Below, piece by piece: positions 33,628 to 42,571 of a stretch of 64,000 bases of DNA. This DNA is from Bacteroidales bacterium (GTDB lineage: Bacteria; Bacteroidota; Bacteroidia; Bacteroidales; Marinilabiliaceae). The stretch is taken from contig CAAFWU010000037.1 in assembly GCA_900766825.1 (NCBI GenBank), positions 9,676 through 73,675 of the forward strand, in the 5' to 3' direction. The position numbers were made by a program, and so were the translations under genes. The number at the start of each line of letters is the position of its first letter. Positions within the stretch are counted from its first letter, which is position 1. The notes beneath the pieces are model-generated. The model was not told the origin of the DNA. It ran no database searches and saw only the letters and a program-made list of their open reading frames with translations.

Positions 33628-35250
33628 ATGAAAACTAAATATATAACCCTCTCGTCGGTGCCCAGTGTCCTCAATACACTTGCGGCATTTGCGACGCTTG
33701 CGTCCCTCACGGCTTGCGGCGACGACTTTTTGACCGAGGAGCCTGCCAGCTCGGTGGTTATCGATGGCTACTATGAATCCAACAGCCGCATTCTGGAATC
33801 GGCCATTGCGGCCTACGACCCCATGCAGTGGTTCGACTATTTCGATGGTTGGGCACCTCTCTCTCTCACTTGGGACTGCTTGGCGGACGATATCTACGTG
33901 GGCGGTGGCTCCACTTCGGACCAAGGTCAGCTCCATCTTATCTCACAATACCGTTCGGATGCTTCCAACAACATAAGCGGTCTTTGGACGGCATGCTATT
34001 CGGGCATCAACCGCTCCATTCGTCTCATTGACAATGCCGAAGCCTCCAGCCTAATCTCGGAGGAACAGCGCAAAGGCTATGTGGCCGAGGGCCTTGCTCT
34101 CCGCAGCTGGTACTACTCTGTGCTCTGGAAAACTTGGGGCAATGTTCCTTACTATGAAGAAAACCTTAGCGAACCCTATTTGGCCAAGCAACTTACGGCC
34201 GACGAAATCTATCAAAAGATTGCCGCCGATCTGGAGCAGGTGCTTGAAATGAATGTTCTGCCCATGCGCCAAGCTGCTGGTCTCGAGGGTCGTATGACTC
34301 AGGCCGCAGTGGCCATGACCTACGCCGATGTGGTTATGCTCCAAGCCGACCAATCAAGATATGCCAAGGCTCTCAAGTATATGGAGGATATCATTGGCAG
34401 CACACAGTATGATCTCGTCTCGGCTCAAGAGCTGTGGGATGTTACCAATGAGTGGAACGACGAGATTATTATGGACATCAACTACGTGGCTGCTGGTGGC
34501 AAACGAGGATGGGGCGATGCTCAGGCCTCTGGTGGCACTGTGTTGCCTGCCATGATTGGTATCGATGGCTTCACCTCCGATGAGCCCAGTCCCGAATTTC
34601 AAGGCGGATGGGGTTTCTGCACCGTCTCCAAAGAGGTCTACGATGACTACGAAGCCACCGACCTTCGCCGAGACCAAGGCATCTTGAATATGGACGCCTA
34701 CATAAAGGATAAAGCCGCTCAGGGCTACACCGTTAGCTACGGTGGTCGATATCAGAACACTGGTTATTTCCTTCGCAAATATTTGCCCCGTCCTGGTGGC
34801 AACAGCGGTTGCGCAGGCGATGCCGACCTCAACTGGGACTATAACCTCCATATTTATCGCTTTGCCGAGACTTTGCTCAATGCTGCCGAATTGGCACAGC
34901 AGACGGGCGATGCAACCAAAGCCCAAACCTATTATGATCGTGTTCGCACACGTGCTGGAGTGCCAAGCCGCGAAGCCTCTATCGACAACATCTTAGACGA
35001 GCGCCGTCTGGAGTTTGTGGGCGAGGGCAAACGCTACTTCGACCTCGTCCGCTCGGGCAAGGCCGCACAGACCCTTACTGCTGGCGGTGGCAAGCTGCTG
35101 CAAGATAAGGAGACTATGACATGGGGCGGACAGGCAATTCCCGAACGCGCAACGTGGACCCCAACTAAGCGCTATCTGCAAATTCCGCAGGGCGAAATAG
35201 AGGCCACAGCCTCGAAAGGCGAGTTTACCATTGTGCAAAATCCTAAGTAG
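33628..35250 (+). CDS. susD: SusD/RagB-like glycan-binding lipoprotein
   Basis: A 540-residue lipoprotein with lipobox LTAC (Cys30). SusD/RagB landmarks are SLISEEQRKGYVAEGLALRSWYYSVLWKTWGNVPYYE in the TPR-like region, NWDYNLHIYRFAETLLNAAELAQQTG, and the end-region RRLEFVGEGKRYFDLVR, a strong RagB hallmark. I chose ATG 33628, since the upstream TTG at 33616 is not needed for a normal signal peptide. It caps the SusC transporter on the cell surface. Followed 60 bases later by the GH3 gene. Confidence 0.95.
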   Translation: MKTKYITLSSVPSVLNTLAAFATLASLTACGDDFLTEEPASSVVIDGYYESNSRILESAIAAYDPMQWFDYFDGWAPLSLTWDCLADDIYVGGGSTSDQGQLHLISQYRSDASNNISGLWTACYSGINRSIRLIDNAEASSLISEEQRKGYVAEGLALRSWYYSVLWKTWGNVPYYEENLSEPYLAKQLTADEIYQKIAADLEQVLEMNVLPMRQAAGLEGRMTQAAVAMTYADVVMLQADQSRYAKALKYMEDIIGSTQYDLVSAQELWDVTNEWNDEIIMDINYVAAGGKRGWGDAQASGGTVLPAMIGIDGFTSDEPSPEFQGGWGFCTVSKEVYDDYEATDLRRDQGILNMDAYIKDKAAQGYTVSYGGRYQNTGYFLRKYLPRPGGNSGCAGDADLNWDYNLHIYRFAETLLNAAELAQQTGDATKAQTYYDRVRTRAGVPSREASIDNILDERRLEFVGEGKRYFDLVRSGKAAQTLTAGGGKLLQDKETMTWGGQAIPERATWTPTKRYLQIPQGEIEATASKGEFTIVQNPK

Positions 35251-35310
35251 TTGGCAAAGGCATAGCAAGGGAGGCTCTTGGGCATCCTTTGCTTTGCCAT
35301 TTATAATAAT

Positions 35311-37635
35311 ATGGTGAAAATGAAAGCATCAGCAACAAATCTCATGGTCCTTGTGACCCTCTTGCCGCTTATGTCTTTTTTCGCAGGCGAGCAGAAGGCA
35401 TTGGGGCAATCTGCAGAGCAATATGCAATGGCATTTGCATCCCAAACAACGGAACCTTCTCTGCTGCCTTATCAGAATGAGTCGCTGCCCATGGAGGAGC
35501 GCATCTCCGATGCCTTGGGGCGTATGACCTTGCAAGAGAAGATTAACATCATCCACGCTCAGAGCAAATTCAGTTCCCCAGGCGTCCCCCGGCTTGGCAT
35601 TCCTGGTCTCTGGACCACCGACGGTCCCCATGGCATTCGTGCCGAGGTGCTTTGGGATGAGTGGAATCAAGCTGGGTGGACCAACGATAGCTGCACAGCA
35701 TTTCCTGCTCTCACCTGTTTGGCCGCAACATGGGATCCCAACATGGCAGCCATCTATGGTCGCGCTCTGGGCGAGGAGGCTCGCTACCGTGGCAAGGATG
35801 TGGTGCTTGGACCTGGTGTGAATATCTATCGCACCCCACTTAATGGCAGAAACTTTGAGTATATGGGCGAGGATCCTCTGCTGGCCAGCCGCATGGTGGT
35901 GCCCTATATTCAGGCTATGCAGAGCCTCGGCGTGGCGTCCTGTGTGAAGCACTATGCTTTGAACAACAACGAGATTAATCGTCACACCACTAATGTGATT
36001 CTGAGCGAGAGGGCACTACGCGAAATCTACTTGCCCGCCTTCCATGCTGCTGTGACCGAGGGTGGGGCGTGGAGCATAATGGGCTCCTATAATCTATATA
36101 AGGATGAGCACTGTTGCCACAATAACATAATGCTCAATCAGATACTTAAGGAAGAATGGGGCTTCGACGGAGCTGTGGTCTCCGACTGGGGGGGCACGCA
36201 CAATACCCTCGAAGCCATCAAGAATGGTCTCGATCTCGAGTTCGGAAGCTGGACAAACGGACTCACCAATGGAGCCAGCAATGCCTACGATAACTACTTT
36301 TTGGCCAATCCCTATCGTGAACTCATAGTCTCGGGGCAGATGGGCACAGCCGAGTTGGACGCTAAGGTGCGTCGTGTGCTGCGTCTCATCTTCCGCACAT
36401 CAATGAAACAGAATAAGCCTTTTGGCGCTCTTGGCAATGAGGCTCACTCTCAGGCTGCTCGCACCATTGCAGGTCAGGGCATTGTTCTGTTGCAAAACAA
36501 AGGGAACGTTCTGCCCATGCAGGTGACCAAAGGAAAGCGCATTCTGGTGGTGGGCGAGAACGCCATAAAGCCCCTCACGGTGGGTGGCGGCAGCTCATCG
36601 CTCAAGGCGCGCTACGAGGTGTCGCCACTCGATGGTCTGCGCCGTAGGTTTGGTTCGGTGGCCGAGGTGCTCTATGCCCGCGGCTATGTGGGTAGCACTC
36701 AGACAATTCAGGATGGTCTGACCGCTGGTGCCGACCTTACGGACAATCGCTCTGCCAAGGAGCTTATTCGCGAGGCTGTGGCCATGGCCGAAAAGGCGGA
36801 CTACGTGATTTTTGTGGGCGGTCTGAATAAAGATGCTCATCAGGATTGCGAGGATTCCGACCGCAAAGGTCTCGAGCTTCCCTATGGTCAAGATGCTGTC
36901 ATTGAGGCCCTTGCTGCCGTATGCCCCCGTTTGGTGGTGGTGAATATTTCGGGCAATGCTGTGGCCATGCCTTGGGTCGATAAGGTGGGGAGCATTGTGC
37001 AAGCCTGGTATCTGGGCTCGGAATCTGGCAATGCCATTGCCGATGTGCTGAGTGGCGATGTTTGTCCCTCGGGTCGTTTGCCCTTCTCCTTCCCCAAAAA
37101 GCTGACCGATGTGGGCGCACATGCTTTGGGTGCATATCTTGGGACACCTCGAACGGATGGTAGTCACATTGTGGATCTTACCTATGCAGAGGACATCTTG
37201 GTAGGCTATCGTTGGCACGACACCAAGAAAGTTGAGCCCCTCTTTGCTTTTGGTCATGGTCTGAGCTATACGCAGTTTGCCTATTCGGACCTCCGCCTTT
37301 CGGGCAAGAACATGAGCCAAAATCCAAGCGATACGCTCACGCTCACTTTCAAGATTACCAACAAGGGACAGCGTGCTGGTGCCGAGGTGGCTCAACTCTA
37401 CATTGCGGACCCCAAATGTTCTGTCCTCCGTCCCGCCAAAGAACTTAAAGCCTTCTGCAAAGTTTGGCTCGAGGCTGGTCAGACAAAGGAGGTGACATTA
37501 AAAGTCTCTGTGACCGACCTGATGTTCTATGACGAGGCTCAACATCAGTGGCGTGCCGAGGCAGGTCGCTTCGACGTGCTCATTGGAGCATCGGCTGCCG
37601 ACATAAAACTCAAGGGCTTGGTAGAACTTAAGTAA
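35311..37635 (+). CDS. GH3 family beta-glycosidase of the PUL
   Basis: A 774-residue exported enzyme. It has the GH3 N-terminal barrel (LGIPGLWTTDGPHGIRAEVLW, ALGEEARYRGKDVVLGPGVNIYRTPLNGRNFEYMGEDP, SCVKHYALNNNE), the nucleophile Asp292 in AVVSDWGG, the second domain (GNVLPMQ, GQDAVIEALA) and a C-terminal FnIII-like domain (LTLTFKITNKGQRAGAEVAQLYIAD). Members are beta-glucosidases or beta-xylosidases. ATG 35311 is used; ATG 35320 three codons on is an alternative. It is third in the susC-susD-GH3 operon and paralogous to the truncated GH3 at the right end of the window. Confidence 0.93.
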   Translation: MVKMKASATNLMVLVTLLPLMSFFAGEQKALGQSAEQYAMAFASQTTEPSLLPYQNESLPMEERISDALGRMTLQEKINIIHAQSKFSSPGVPRLGIPGLWTTDGPHGIRAEVLWDEWNQAGWTNDSCTAFPALTCLAATWDPNMAAIYGRALGEEARYRGKDVVLGPGVNIYRTPLNGRNFEYMGEDPLLASRMVVPYIQAMQSLGVASCVKHYALNNNEINRHTTNVILSERALREIYLPAFHAAVTEGGAWSIMGSYNLYKDEHCCHNNIMLNQILKEEWGFDGAVVSDWGGTHNTLEAIKNGLDLEFGSWTNGLTNGASNAYDNYFLANPYRELIVSGQMGTAELDAKVRRVLRLIFRTSMKQNKPFGALGNEAHSQAARTIAGQGIVLLQNKGNVLPMQVTKGKRILVVGENAIKPLTVGGGSSSLKARYEVSPLDGLRRRFGSVAEVLYARGYVGSTQTIQDGLTAGADLTDNRSAKELIREAVAMAEKADYVIFVGGLNKDAHQDCEDSDRKGLELPYGQDAVIEALAAVCPRLVVVNISGNAVAMPWVDKVGSIVQAWYLGSESGNAIADVLSGDVCPSGRLPFSFPKKLTDVGAHALGAYLGTPRTDGSHIVDLTYAEDILVGYRWHDTKKVEPLFAFGHGLSYTQFAYSDLRLSGKNMSQNPSDTLTLTFKITNKGQRAGAEVAQLYIADPKCSVLRPAKELKAFCKVWLEAGQTKEVTLKVSVTDLMFYDEAQHQWRAEAGRFDVLIGASAADIKLKGLVELK

Positions 37636-37668
37636 AGTCGGTTTTTGTTTATTGTGTGAAAGCAGAAT

Positions 37669-37697
37669 GGGGCGGCCAACGGTTGGTTGGTCGCCCC
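37669..37697 (+). terminator. Strong hairpin at the end of the PUL operon
   Basis: GGGGCGGCCAAC and GTTGGTCGCCCC form a 12-pair stem (one G-T pair) with a 5-base loop, 34 bases after the GH3 stop. There is no T-run, so it may protect the 3' end or give Rho-aided termination. Confidence 0.6.
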
Positions 37698-37784
37698 ATT
37701 GTGGTTGTTGGTGATGTTTTACTGTGTATGTAGTTTATTTATAGTGTTTTACTATCTGGTGTTTGTGTGATCTTATACTGTTCT

Positions 37785-37838
37785 CTGCACGAATCTCAAA
37801 ATCTTTTTCCTTGAAAACTGCACAAATCTCAAAATCTT
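37785..37838 (+). repeat. Short tandem direct repeat
   Basis: CTGCACGAATCTCAAAATCTT (split here as CTGCACGAATCTCAAA then ATCTT) at 37785-37805 recurs with one base change at 37818-37838, a 33-base period. It lies in a 322-base gap between convergent genes; no function is apparent. Confidence 0.6.
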
Positions 37839-37873
37839 CCATCCCATCCACAAATATAAATCAGCACGTCAAA

Positions 37874-37925
37874 CAAAAAAATCACTCCCCCAACGGTCAA
37901 AAACACATTGTCCGTTGGGGGAGTG
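37874..37925 (-). terminator. Intrinsic terminator of the aromatic operon
   Basis: On the minus strand CACTCCCCCAACGG and CCGTTGGGGGAGTG form a perfect 14-base stem followed by ATTTTTTTG, 33 bases after the tyrA stop codon. Confidence 0.92.
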
Positions 37926-37957
37926 AAATATTTTAATAGACAAGAACCTACTGGTTC

Positions 37958-38740
37958 CTAACTATTCTCTTTTATGTTCTGCCTCAGTCTGTTGAGGTAT
38001 TTGCTCATCTCGGCAGAGTCTCGGCGCTTGATAATTTCCAGCAGATCCTCCATCTGTGTAACCACATTCTCTACCTTCTCGGGAGTGTAGGGACTGAAGA
38101 GAATTTCTGAAACCAGATAATCATCCTCCGATAGCACTCCTTTGGCAATGTCCAAATGCTTGGCAAACGTGGTGCCTGGGGCACTTGGGTTTTTCATGCA
38201 TGCCGCAAAAACCATGGTGGAGACAAAGGGGATGGAGAGCGAGTAGGTCATCATCTCATCGTGCTCCTCGAAGCTGAATTCGTGCAACTGCAGACCAAGG
38301 TTGCCATAGAGATCCTTGAAAAAGACTCGACCCAAATGGTCGCCCTCGCTTATGATAACTGCGTGGTTCTGACTCAGTTCGCGCAAGTTGGCAAAGGTGG
38401 GACCAAACATGGGGTGGGTGGAGACAAAGGGGCGTCCGCTGCGCTTGTAGAATTCGAGCAGACCAGTCTTGACCGACGCTATGTCGCTGAGCATGCAGCG
38501 GTCGCTCACGTAGGGCAGCACCTCCTCGAAGGTCTGCATGGTGTACTTGAGCGTAACGGCATTGATGAGCAACTCCGGATTGAATTCGCGTATCTCTTCG
38601 AGGCTCGTCAGCCTACGGGTGTTGAAGACGTACTGCAACTTGCGAACGTCTACATCGTAGATGGCCACCTCGTGGAGCAGGCACATGGTGTCTGCCAAGA
38701 ACGAGCCCATTTTGCCCGCCCCGACAATGCATATCCTCAT
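37958..38740 (-). CDS. tyrA: Prephenate dehydrogenase
   Basis: A 260-residue NAD(P)-dependent enzyme that oxidises prephenate to 4-hydroxyphenylpyruvate for tyrosine. The nucleotide-binding site is GAGKMGSFLAD (7-17), and the family segments SDIASVKTGLLEFYKRSG and FVSTHPMFGPTFANL (with the substrate His) follow. The C-terminal part is helical. It lacks a chorismate mutase or ACT domain, as usual in Bacteroidetes, where the mutase is fused to the DAHP synthase upstream. It starts 11 bases after that gene and ends the operon. Confidence 0.93.
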   Translation of the reverse strand: MRICIVGAGKMGSFLADTMCLLHEVAIYDVDVRKLQYVFNTRRLTSLEEIREFNPELLINAVTLKYTMQTFEEVLPYVSDRCMLSDIASVKTGLLEFYKRSGRPFVSTHPMFGPTFANLRELSQNHAVIISEGDHLGRVFFKDLYGNLGLQLHEFSFEEHDEMMTYSLSIPFVSTMVFAACMKNPSAPGTTFAKHLDIAKGVLSEDDYLVSEILFSPYTPEKVENVVTQMEDLLEIIKRRDSAEMSKYLNRLRQNIKENS

Positions 38741-38751
38741 GGCCTCGGGTC

Positions 38752-39852
38752 TTACTTCTTCTGCTTCTGCATCTCCTGCATCACCAAGGTCTGCCTGTTC
38801 ACACTCTCCTCGTGGATGGCCTCGTAGAGCTTAACAACGAAGTCGGGATTCAAGTGGTTCTGCTCGGCAATTGCACGACGGTTTTTCAGAATCTCGTCGT
38901 AGCGGCGGCTCTGGAGCACGGTGATGCCGTTCTCGAATTTATATTTTGCAATCTGCTCCGATATGCTCATGCGCTTGGCCATCATCTCTACCACTTGCTT
39001 GTCCAGCAGGTCGATCTTTTGGCGCAGCTCGTCCAACTCGGTGCGTGGCTTGTCGCCAATGACGGCCTCGCGGATAACCAGATCGTTCAGGATCATCTTG
39101 AGGTGGGCGGGGGTCACCTGCTGCTTGGCGTCGCTCCAGGCACGGGCGGGGCACTCGTGGCTCTCGATGATGAGACCATCGAAGTTGAGGTCCATGGCTT
39201 GCTGGCTAATCTCCAGAATGAGGTCGGAGTCGCCAGAGATGTGGCTGGGGTCGGTGATGATGGGCAGGTTGGGTATGCGACGATGGAGCTCGATGGCAAT
39301 CTGCCACTGAGGGTCGTTGCGGTATTTAATTTTCTGGTAGACCGAGAAACCGCGGTGTATGGCGCCGAGCTTCTTGATGCCAGCGCGGTTGAGACGCTCG
39401 AAGGCACCGATCCACAACTCGAGGTCGGGGTTTACGGGGTTCTTGATCAGCACGGGCATGTCGGTGCCACGCAGAGCATCGGCAACCTCCTGAACAGCAA
39501 AGGGGTTGGCGGTGGTGCGAGCGCCAATCCATACCATGTCCACGCCATATTTTATGGCCTCGTAGACGTGCTGAGCTGTGGCCACCTCAACGGCGGTGTA
39601 CATGCCAGTCTCTTTCTTGACCCTTTGGAGCCAAGGCAGACCAACAGAGCCTACGCCCTCGAACGAACCTGGGCGGGTACGGGGTTTCCAGATGCCAGCG
39701 CGGAATACCTTGACACCGTTGGCTGCCAAATCGCGTGCTGTGTTCATCACCTGCTCCTCGGTCTCGGCGCTGCAGGGGCCGGCTATGATGATAGGACGTT
39801 TGTCCTCCATGCCTGGCAATAAGATTGATTCAAGTTCCAGTTGTGCTTCCAT
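38752..39852 (-). CDS. aroG: DAHP synthase/chorismate mutase bifunctional protein
   Basis: A 366-residue fusion. Residues 1-260 are a KDO8P-type DAHP synthase (IIIAGPCSAETEEQV, VKVFRAGIWKPRTRPGSFEG, TDPSHISGDSDLI, GLIIESHECP), which condenses PEP and erythrose-4-phosphate. Residues of about 275-355 are an AroQ chorismate mutase (ELDELRQKIDLLDKQVVEMMAKRMSISEQIAKYK). So one protein opens the shikimate route and feeds prephenate to PheA and TyrA encoded beside it. This fusion order is standard in Bacteroidetes. The gene symbol follows common usage. Confidence 0.94.
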   Translation of the reverse strand: MEAQLELESILLPGMEDKRPIIIAGPCSAETEEQVMNTARDLAANGVKVFRAGIWKPRTRPGSFEGVGSVGLPWLQRVKKETGMYTAVEVATAQHVYEAIKYGVDMVWIGARTTANPFAVQEVADALRGTDMPVLIKNPVNPDLELWIGAFERLNRAGIKKLGAIHRGFSVYQKIKYRNDPQWQIAIELHRRIPNLPIITDPSHISGDSDLILEISQQAMDLNFDGLIIESHECPARAWSDAKQQVTPAHLKMILNDLVIREAVIGDKPRTELDELRQKIDLLDKQVVEMMAKRMSISEQIAKYKFENGITVLQSRRYDEILKNRRAIAEQNHLNPDFVVKLYEAIHEESVNRQTLVMQEMQKQKK

Positions 39853-39998
39853 TGTTTATGCTTATTTCTTTTGATGAGCCTCGTGGACCGAATGCTTCTC
39901 TTCTAATAACTTAGAAAAAGTATGGTCGAATAATTTGATCCAATTTTGAGGCCTACGTTTTTTTTTAAGTTGATTCTTTTCTTGGCTACGGACCTATG

Positions 39999-41159
39999 CT
40001 ATTTCATGCCCTTTATTCTCTTCAGTGCCTCTTGAAATACTGGCACTTTGGCACAAAGCGAGATTCGCAAGAAGCGTTCGCCCTGAGAACCGAAGATGAA
40101 GCCAGGGGTGATGAAAACGCCTGTTTTGTTCAGTACCTCGTCGCTCTGAGCTTCGGCGCTGACCCATTTGTCTTCTACCTTGGCCCAAACGAAAAGACCG
40201 CCCTGTTGGGAATTGTATTTGCAGCCCAGTTCGTCCATTATGGCAAAGGCATATTTCTGGCGCTCGCGGTATTCGGCATTCAGTGTGTCGAACCAATCTT
40301 TGTCCAGTTTAAGAGCCTCAACGGCAGCCATCTGCATGGGGCGGAAGACGCCACTGTCCATGTTGCTCTTGACGCGGAGCACGGTCTCTATGACCTCGGC
40401 ATTCGATGCAGCCATGCCAAAGCGCCAACCTGCCATGTTGTGGGCCTTGCTCATTGAGTTGAGCTCGATGCAGACATCTTTGGCTCCCTCAACGGATAGG
40501 ATGGAGATGGGGCGGTCGTTGAGAATGAAGCTATAGGGGTTGTCGTTGCATATCATAATGCCATGTCGGCGACCAAAGTCTACCAGTTTCTCGTAGAGCT
40601 CCATGGTTGCGGGGGCACCAGTGGGCATGTTGGAGTAGTTGGTCCACATGATTTTGACGCCCGTGAGGTCCATGCGCTCCAACTCATCGAAGTCGGGCTG
40701 CCATCCAAGGTGTTCGTAGAGCTTATATTTGGTTGTCTTTGCTCCCACCAGATTGGCCACCGATGAGTATGTTGGGTAGCCAGGGTCGGGAACCAGAACG
40801 CCGTCGCCTTCGTTGATGAAAGCCATCATGATGTGCATGATACCCTCTTTGGAGCCAATGAGTGGCAAGACCTCGCGATTGGGATCCAGCGATACGCCAT
40901 ACCACTTGGCGTACCACTCGGCATAGCCTTGGCGAAGTTGGGGAATGCCCACGTAGGGCTGGTAGCCATGAACGTCGGCTCGCTGGGCCTGCTCGGCCAA
41001 GGTGGCAGTGACGTTGGGTGCGGGGGGCATGTCGGGGCTACCTATGCCCAAATTGATTACGTCGACACCATTTTTGCGCATGGCATCCAGACGCCTATTG
41101 TTGCGCGAGAAGTAATACTCCTCGACTTTGCTGGCTCGGTTGGCTGGGTCTATAATCAT
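39999..41159 (-). CDS. PLP-dependent aminotransferase of the aromatic operon
   Basis: A 386-residue fold-type I aminotransferase. The PLP Lys238 lies in NSMSKAHNMAGWRFG, and GSKEGIMHIMMAFINEGDGVLVPDPGYPTY and the Arg near the C-terminus (ERFLRISLCAK) fit the family. It resembles LL-diaminopimelate/aspartate aminotransferases, but its position between pheA and the DAHP synthase gene suggests it makes phenylalanine and tyrosine from phenylpyruvate and 4-hydroxyphenylpyruvate. Substrate specificity is an inference from context. Confidence 0.9.
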   Translation of the reverse strand: MIIDPANRASKVEEYYFSRNNRRLDAMRKNGVDVINLGIGSPDMPPAPNVTATLAEQAQRADVHGYQPYVGIPQLRQGYAEWYAKWYGVSLDPNREVLPLIGSKEGIMHIMMAFINEGDGVLVPDPGYPTYSSVANLVGAKTTKYKLYEHLGWQPDFDELERMDLTGVKIMWTNYSNMPTGAPATMELYEKLVDFGRRHGIMICNDNPYSFILNDRPISILSVEGAKDVCIELNSMSKAHNMAGWRFGMAASNAEVIETVLRVKSNMDSGVFRPMQMAAVEALKLDKDWFDTLNAEYRERQKYAFAIMDELGCKYNSQQGGLFVWAKVEDKWVSAEAQSDEVLNKTGVFITPGFIFGSQGERFLRISLCAKVPVFQEALKRIKGMK

Positions 41160-41182
41160 TTGTTTCCTATGTTACTTTGGGT

Positions 41183-41263
41183 GTCTCAGGCTTGGTGCTG
41201 TGCCTCCTCCTAATTGCCCCTTGGGAATGGGGTGGGGGAGATTTTTGTGGGCAAGGCTGAGAC
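41183..41263 (-). other. Long-range hairpin between pheA and the aminotransferase
   Basis: GTCTCAGGCTTG (41183-41194) and CAAGGCTGAGAC (41252-41263) pair over 12 bases with one mismatch, closing a 57-base C-rich loop in the 140-base gap. It may set the ratio of pheA to downstream genes. Confidence 0.5.
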
Positions 41264-41299
41264 TTCTGTCCTTTTGCTAATTGGTGGTGGTGGTGGAGC

Positions 41300-42175
41300 C
41301 TACTCTTGTGTAGACTGTCGACCTGTTTCGTATTCGCCCAAGATTCGGAGCGAGGCGCAGAGTGGGCGAACGGCGGAAATGGCCTGAACGTAGCGGGTGT
41401 AGTTGCGGAAGGAGAGGTCTACATAGAAAATGTACTCCCATTCGTGCCCCACTACGGGGTTGCTCTGAATCTTCGTGAGGTTGATGCCATAGAAAGCCAA
41501 AACGGTCAGGACCTTGCTTAGGCACCCTACTTCGCCAGCTTGGGGCAAGCTGAAGACCACCGAGGCGCGGTCTATGCGGTTCTGAGCCAAAAGGTCGTCG
41601 CGGTCGAAGACACCACTCTCGTTCACCACCAAGAATCGGGTGAAGTTCTTTTTGTTGGTCTCTATGCCGCGGTAGAGGATATTGAGACCGTAGATGTCGG
41701 CTGCAATCTCGGGGGCTATGGCAGCCACATTGCGCAGTCCGCGGTCGGCAACCTCTTTGGCCGAAAGGGCGGTGTCTTCGCTCTCTATTAGCCTAATCTT
41801 GGGCCATGCATTGAAGAAACTCTTGCACTGAGCCAATGCCATGGGGTGTGAGTGAACCTCTTCGATATCTTCCATTTTGACCCCAGGCAAGGCCATAAGG
41901 TTGTGCTTGATGCGCAACTTATATTCTCCAATGACCTCGAGACCTGAGTCTTTGAGCAAGGTATAGTTGGCCTGAATGGAACCGACCAAGGTGTTTTCTA
42001 TGGCACAGATGCCATAGAGGTCGTCCTCTTCGCGCACACGTTTAAAGAGCTCCTCGAAGGTGAGGCAGGGCACAACTTCTACATCATATCCCTCGAAAAA
42101 TTCTCGAGCTGCAATCTCGTGGTTGGCACCGCTTACGCCCTGAATGGCTACGCGTCGTTTCTGTTTTGTGTTCAT
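41300..42175 (-). CDS. pheA: Prephenate dehydratase
   Basis: A 291-residue protein. Residues of about 8-185 are the dehydratase domain (VAIQGVSGANHEIAAREFFEG, EEDDLYGICAIENTLVGSI, HSHPMALAQCKSFF, KNFTRFLVV with the TRF motif). Residues of about 200-280 are an ACT domain (VVFSLPQAGEVGCLSKVLTVLAFYGINLTKIQSNPV), expected to bind phenylalanine for feedback inhibition. It makes phenylpyruvate from prephenate. It is the first structural gene after the Phe/Tyr leader and attenuator described below. Confidence 0.94.
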   Translation of the reverse strand: MNTKQKRRVAIQGVSGANHEIAAREFFEGYDVEVVPCLTFEELFKRVREEDDLYGICAIENTLVGSIQANYTLLKDSGLEVIGEYKLRIKHNLMALPGVKMEDIEEVHSHPMALAQCKSFFNAWPKIRLIESEDTALSAKEVADRGLRNVAAIAPEIAADIYGLNILYRGIETNKKNFTRFLVVNESGVFDRDDLLAQNRIDRASVVFSLPQAGEVGCLSKVLTVLAFYGINLTKIQSNPVVGHEWEYIFYVDLSFRNYTRYVQAISAVRPLCASLRILGEYETGRQSTQE

Positions 42176-42373
42176 TGCCTTTTCCTATGACCTTTTGCCG
42201 TGGTCTTATCTCTCCTCTGTTTCAGTTGGAAAATTTCTTTAAGACCGTGCGGCGGAACTCCGTGTCTATGTTTTGTTTCTTGGGGGCTGTGGATTATGCT
42301 CCCTTGCTAACATTGTTTTTGGGTGTGTGAAAACCTCTTCGCTTGAATGGAAAAGAAAGTTGGGTTTGCTCAG

Positions 42374-42414
42374 AAAAAAAATTGAGGTCCGCCTGATTAT
42401 TCAGGTGGACCTCA
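42374..42414 (-). terminator. Leader terminator (attenuator) upstream of pheA
   Basis: On the minus strand GAGGTCCACCTGA and TCAGGCGGACCTC form a near-perfect stem with a 4-base loop, followed by AATTTTTTTT. It lies between the leader peptide stop codon and pheA, about 200 bases before pheA. Premature termination here would silence the whole aromatic operon. Confidence 0.92.
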
Positions 42415-42460
42415 TTGTATCTATCTACATGCCCTTGCGCTTACATGCGGCAACCACCTG
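42402..42460 (-). promoter_or_regulatory. Possible antiterminator pairing
   Basis: CAGGTGG in the leader peptide coding region (42454-42460) can pair perfectly with CCACCTG in the 5' arm of the terminator (42402-42408). Such pairing would prevent the terminator from forming when a ribosome stalls upstream. Confidence 0.6.
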
Positions 42461-42521
42461 CTCCTCTGCTGTCTGCAAAGAAGTAAAAATAGAAGCCAAA
42501 GTAAAATCGCATGGTATGCAT
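42441..42521 (-). CDS. Phe/Tyr leader peptide of the aromatic operon
   Basis: A 26-codon frame, too short for usual gene calling, from ATG 42521 to TAA at 42441. After MHTMR it encodes FYFGFYFYFF: six Phe, three Tyr and one Gly in ten codons. The rest is ADSRGAGGCRM. A Bacteroidetes -7 box lies 42 bases upstream, and an intrinsic terminator follows 27 bases after the stop codon. The first gene beyond is pheA, and the operon makes both amino acids named by the codons. This is the classical attenuation layout, as in E. coli pheL. Scarce Phe- or Tyr-tRNA would stall the ribosome and let the operon be transcribed. Confidence 0.9.
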   Translation of the reverse strand: MHTMRFYFGFYFYFFADSRGAGGCRM

Positions 42522-42562
42522 TGGTCTAGCTTTTTGAGTTTACCGTTTTTATGTTTCACGCA

Positions 42563-42571
42563 GCAAATTTA
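42563..42571 (-). promoter_or_regulatory. -7 box of the aromatic operon
   Basis: The minus strand reads TAAATTTGC, matching TAnnTTTG. It would start transcription near 42556, about 35 bases before the leader peptide ATG. Confidence 0.6.

Noticed and set aside
37785..37838. Tandem repeat considered as start of a CRISPR or regulatory array
   Set aside because: Only two copies, 33-base period with no third unit and no cas genes. It is in a gap between convergent genes.
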